A stretch of DNA of 64,000 nucleotides from Streptomyces aureus (GTDB lineage: Bacteria > Actinomycetota > Actinomycetes > Streptomycetales > Streptomycetaceae): assembly GCF_000725495.1 (NCBI RefSeq), contig NZ_KL647041.1:188721-252720 (forward strand). Reading direction: 5' to 3'. The translations under genes were made by a program, and so were the position numbers. Each line of letters opens with the position of its first letter. Position 1 is the first letter of the stretch. Under the pieces are notes generated by a model. That model made no database searches, had not been told where the DNA came from, and saw only the letters and a program-made list of their open reading frames with translations. Of this stretch, positions 63,036 through 64,000 are shown in pieces.

Positions 63036-64000
63036 ATGTCAGGACCCCGCCCCGTCCGAGCGCCGCGCGGTACGGAACTGAGCGCCCTGGGATGGCAGCA
63101 GGAAGCCGCCCTGCGGATGCTGCAGAACAACCTGGACCCCGAGGTCGCCGAGCACCCCGACAAGCTCGTCGTCTACGGCGGCACCGGCAAGGCCGCCCGT
63201 GACTGGCGCTCCTACGACGCCATGGTCCGCACGCTGCGGACCCTCAAGCAGGACGAGACGATGCTCGTCCAGTCCGGCCGTCCCGTCGGTGTCATGCAGA
63301 CCCACGAGTGGGCCCCGCGCGTCCTCATCGCCAACTCCAACCTGGTCGGCGACTGGGCCAACTGGGAGGAGTTCCGGCGCCTGGAGCAGCTGGGTCTGAC
63401 CATGTACGGCCAGATGACCGCAGGTTCCTGGATCTACATCGGCACCCAGGGCATCCTCCAGGGCACCTACGAGACCTTCGCCGCCGTCGCCGCGAAGAAG
63501 TTCGGCGGCACCCTCGCGGGCACGATCACCCTCACCGCCGGCCTCGGCGGCATGGGCGGCGCCCAGCCGCTGGCCGTCACGATGAACGACGGCGTCGCGA
63601 TCTGCATCGACGTCGACCCCCGCGCCATCGAGCGCCGCATCGAGCACCGCTACCTGGACGTACGCGCCGACTCCCTGGAGCACGCCCTCCAGCTCGCCGT
63701 CGAGGCCCGTGACCAGCGCAAGCCGCTCTCCATCGGCCTGCTCGGCAACGCGGCGGAGCTGCTGCCGCGCATGCTCGCCGAGGGCGCGCCCATCGACATC
63801 GTGACCGACCAGACCTCGGCCCACGACCCGCTCGCCTACCTCCCCGTCGGCGTCGACTTCGACGACATGGCCGACGCGGCCGCCAAGGACCCGGCCGGCT
63901 TCACCACCCGCGCCCGTGAGTCCATGGCCAAGCACGTCGAGGCGATGGTCGGCTTCATGGACGCCGGTGCCGAGGTCTTCGACTACGGCAACTCCATCCG
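63036..64000 (+). CDS. hutU: Urocanate hydratase, 3' part cut by window edge
   Basis: The first 321 residues are present, from ATG 63036 behind AGGAGG. It converts urocanate to imidazolonepropionate, the second step of histidine breakdown, using bound NAD. Family landmarks: [20 protein letters not shown] (seen as [11 protein letters not shown]), [27 protein letters not shown] (seen as [12 protein letters not shown]), [15 protein letters not shown] (NAD-binding), [11 protein letters not shown] and DQTSAHDPL. Full-length enzymes are about 550 residues, so about 40 percent lies outside the window. Confidence 0.97.
   Translation, partial: MSGPRPVRAPRGTELSALGWQQEAALRMLQNNLDPEVAEHPDKLVVYGGTGKAARDWRSYDAMVRTLRTLKQDETMLVQSGRPVGVMQTHEWAPRVLIANSNLVGDWANWEEFRRLEQLGLTMYGQMTAGSWIYIGTQGILQGTYETFAAVAAKKFGGTLAGTITLTAGLGGMGGAQPLAVTMNDGVAICIDVDPRAIERRIEHRYLDVRADSLEHALQLAVEARDQRKPLSIGLLGNAAELLPRMLAEGAPIDIVTDQTSAHDPLAYLPVGVDFDDMADAAAKDPAGFTTRARESMAKHVEAMVGFMDAGAEVFDYGNSI

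Overview
The window is high-GC chromosomal DNA from a Streptomyces. This rests on the bldA-type leucyl tRNA (anticodon UAA), paired resuscitation-promoting factor genes, the XRE/DUF397/ATPase trio, DivIC with enolase, many GTG/TTG starts, and near-absence of TTA codons. From memory, the gene order resembles the core region of S. coelicolor around SCO3073-SCO3111 in reverse; this was not checked by alignment. I see no insertion sequence, prophage, integrase or CRISPR array.

Layout. 1-8848: a truncated DHA2 exporter, an ABC ATPase/permease pair and mfd. 9069-22947: a TetR regulator divergent from an SCO6745/SalK-like gene, a small antitoxin-like protein, a secreted HNH-type lipoprotein, a HEAT-repeat protein, a TTA-containing polysaccharide deacetylase, a whiJ-like regulatory trio, an M16-type peptidase and several small envelope proteins. 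23138-31925: an HTH-HsdM-HsdS fusion without a restriction subunit, a membrane protein translationally coupled to a Ser/Thr kinase, a DUF1906 secreted protein, a SurA-like lipoprotein, and mazG coupled to a P450. 32175-41669: rpfC-like and rpfA (the latter behind a c-di-AMP riboswitch), eno, divIC, a DUF501 gene, ppx, ndh (behind a Rex-type operator) and a cyclopropane synthase. 41769-48385: a second ABC pair on the minus strand, bldA, pobA and a Bax1-I family membrane protein. 48542-54827: small hypotheticals, a thiolase, a repeat-rich intergenic region, an SGNH hydrolase and cystathionine beta-synthase. 55304-64000: a DUF1772/TetR divergent pair, an RpiR-type regulator, a three-roadblock operon, a PLP decarboxylase-like gene and the first part of hutU.

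How the genes connect. Cell-wall remodelling and development recur: both rpf genes, the deacetylase, divIC, the whiJ-like trio and bldA, whose tRNA is needed to read the only in-frame TTA I found in the window, in the deacetylase. Redox control appears at ndh through Rex, and second-messenger control at rpfA through c-di-AMP. The two MacB-like ABC modules are close paralogues lying about 37 kb apart in opposite orientation.

The most unusual items are the methylase/specificity fusion with a substituted catalytic Asn, the roadblock cluster that has no adjacent GTPase and carries a perfect 10-bp-arm palindrome upstream, and an identical 11-mer inside the candidate promoters of both rpf genes.
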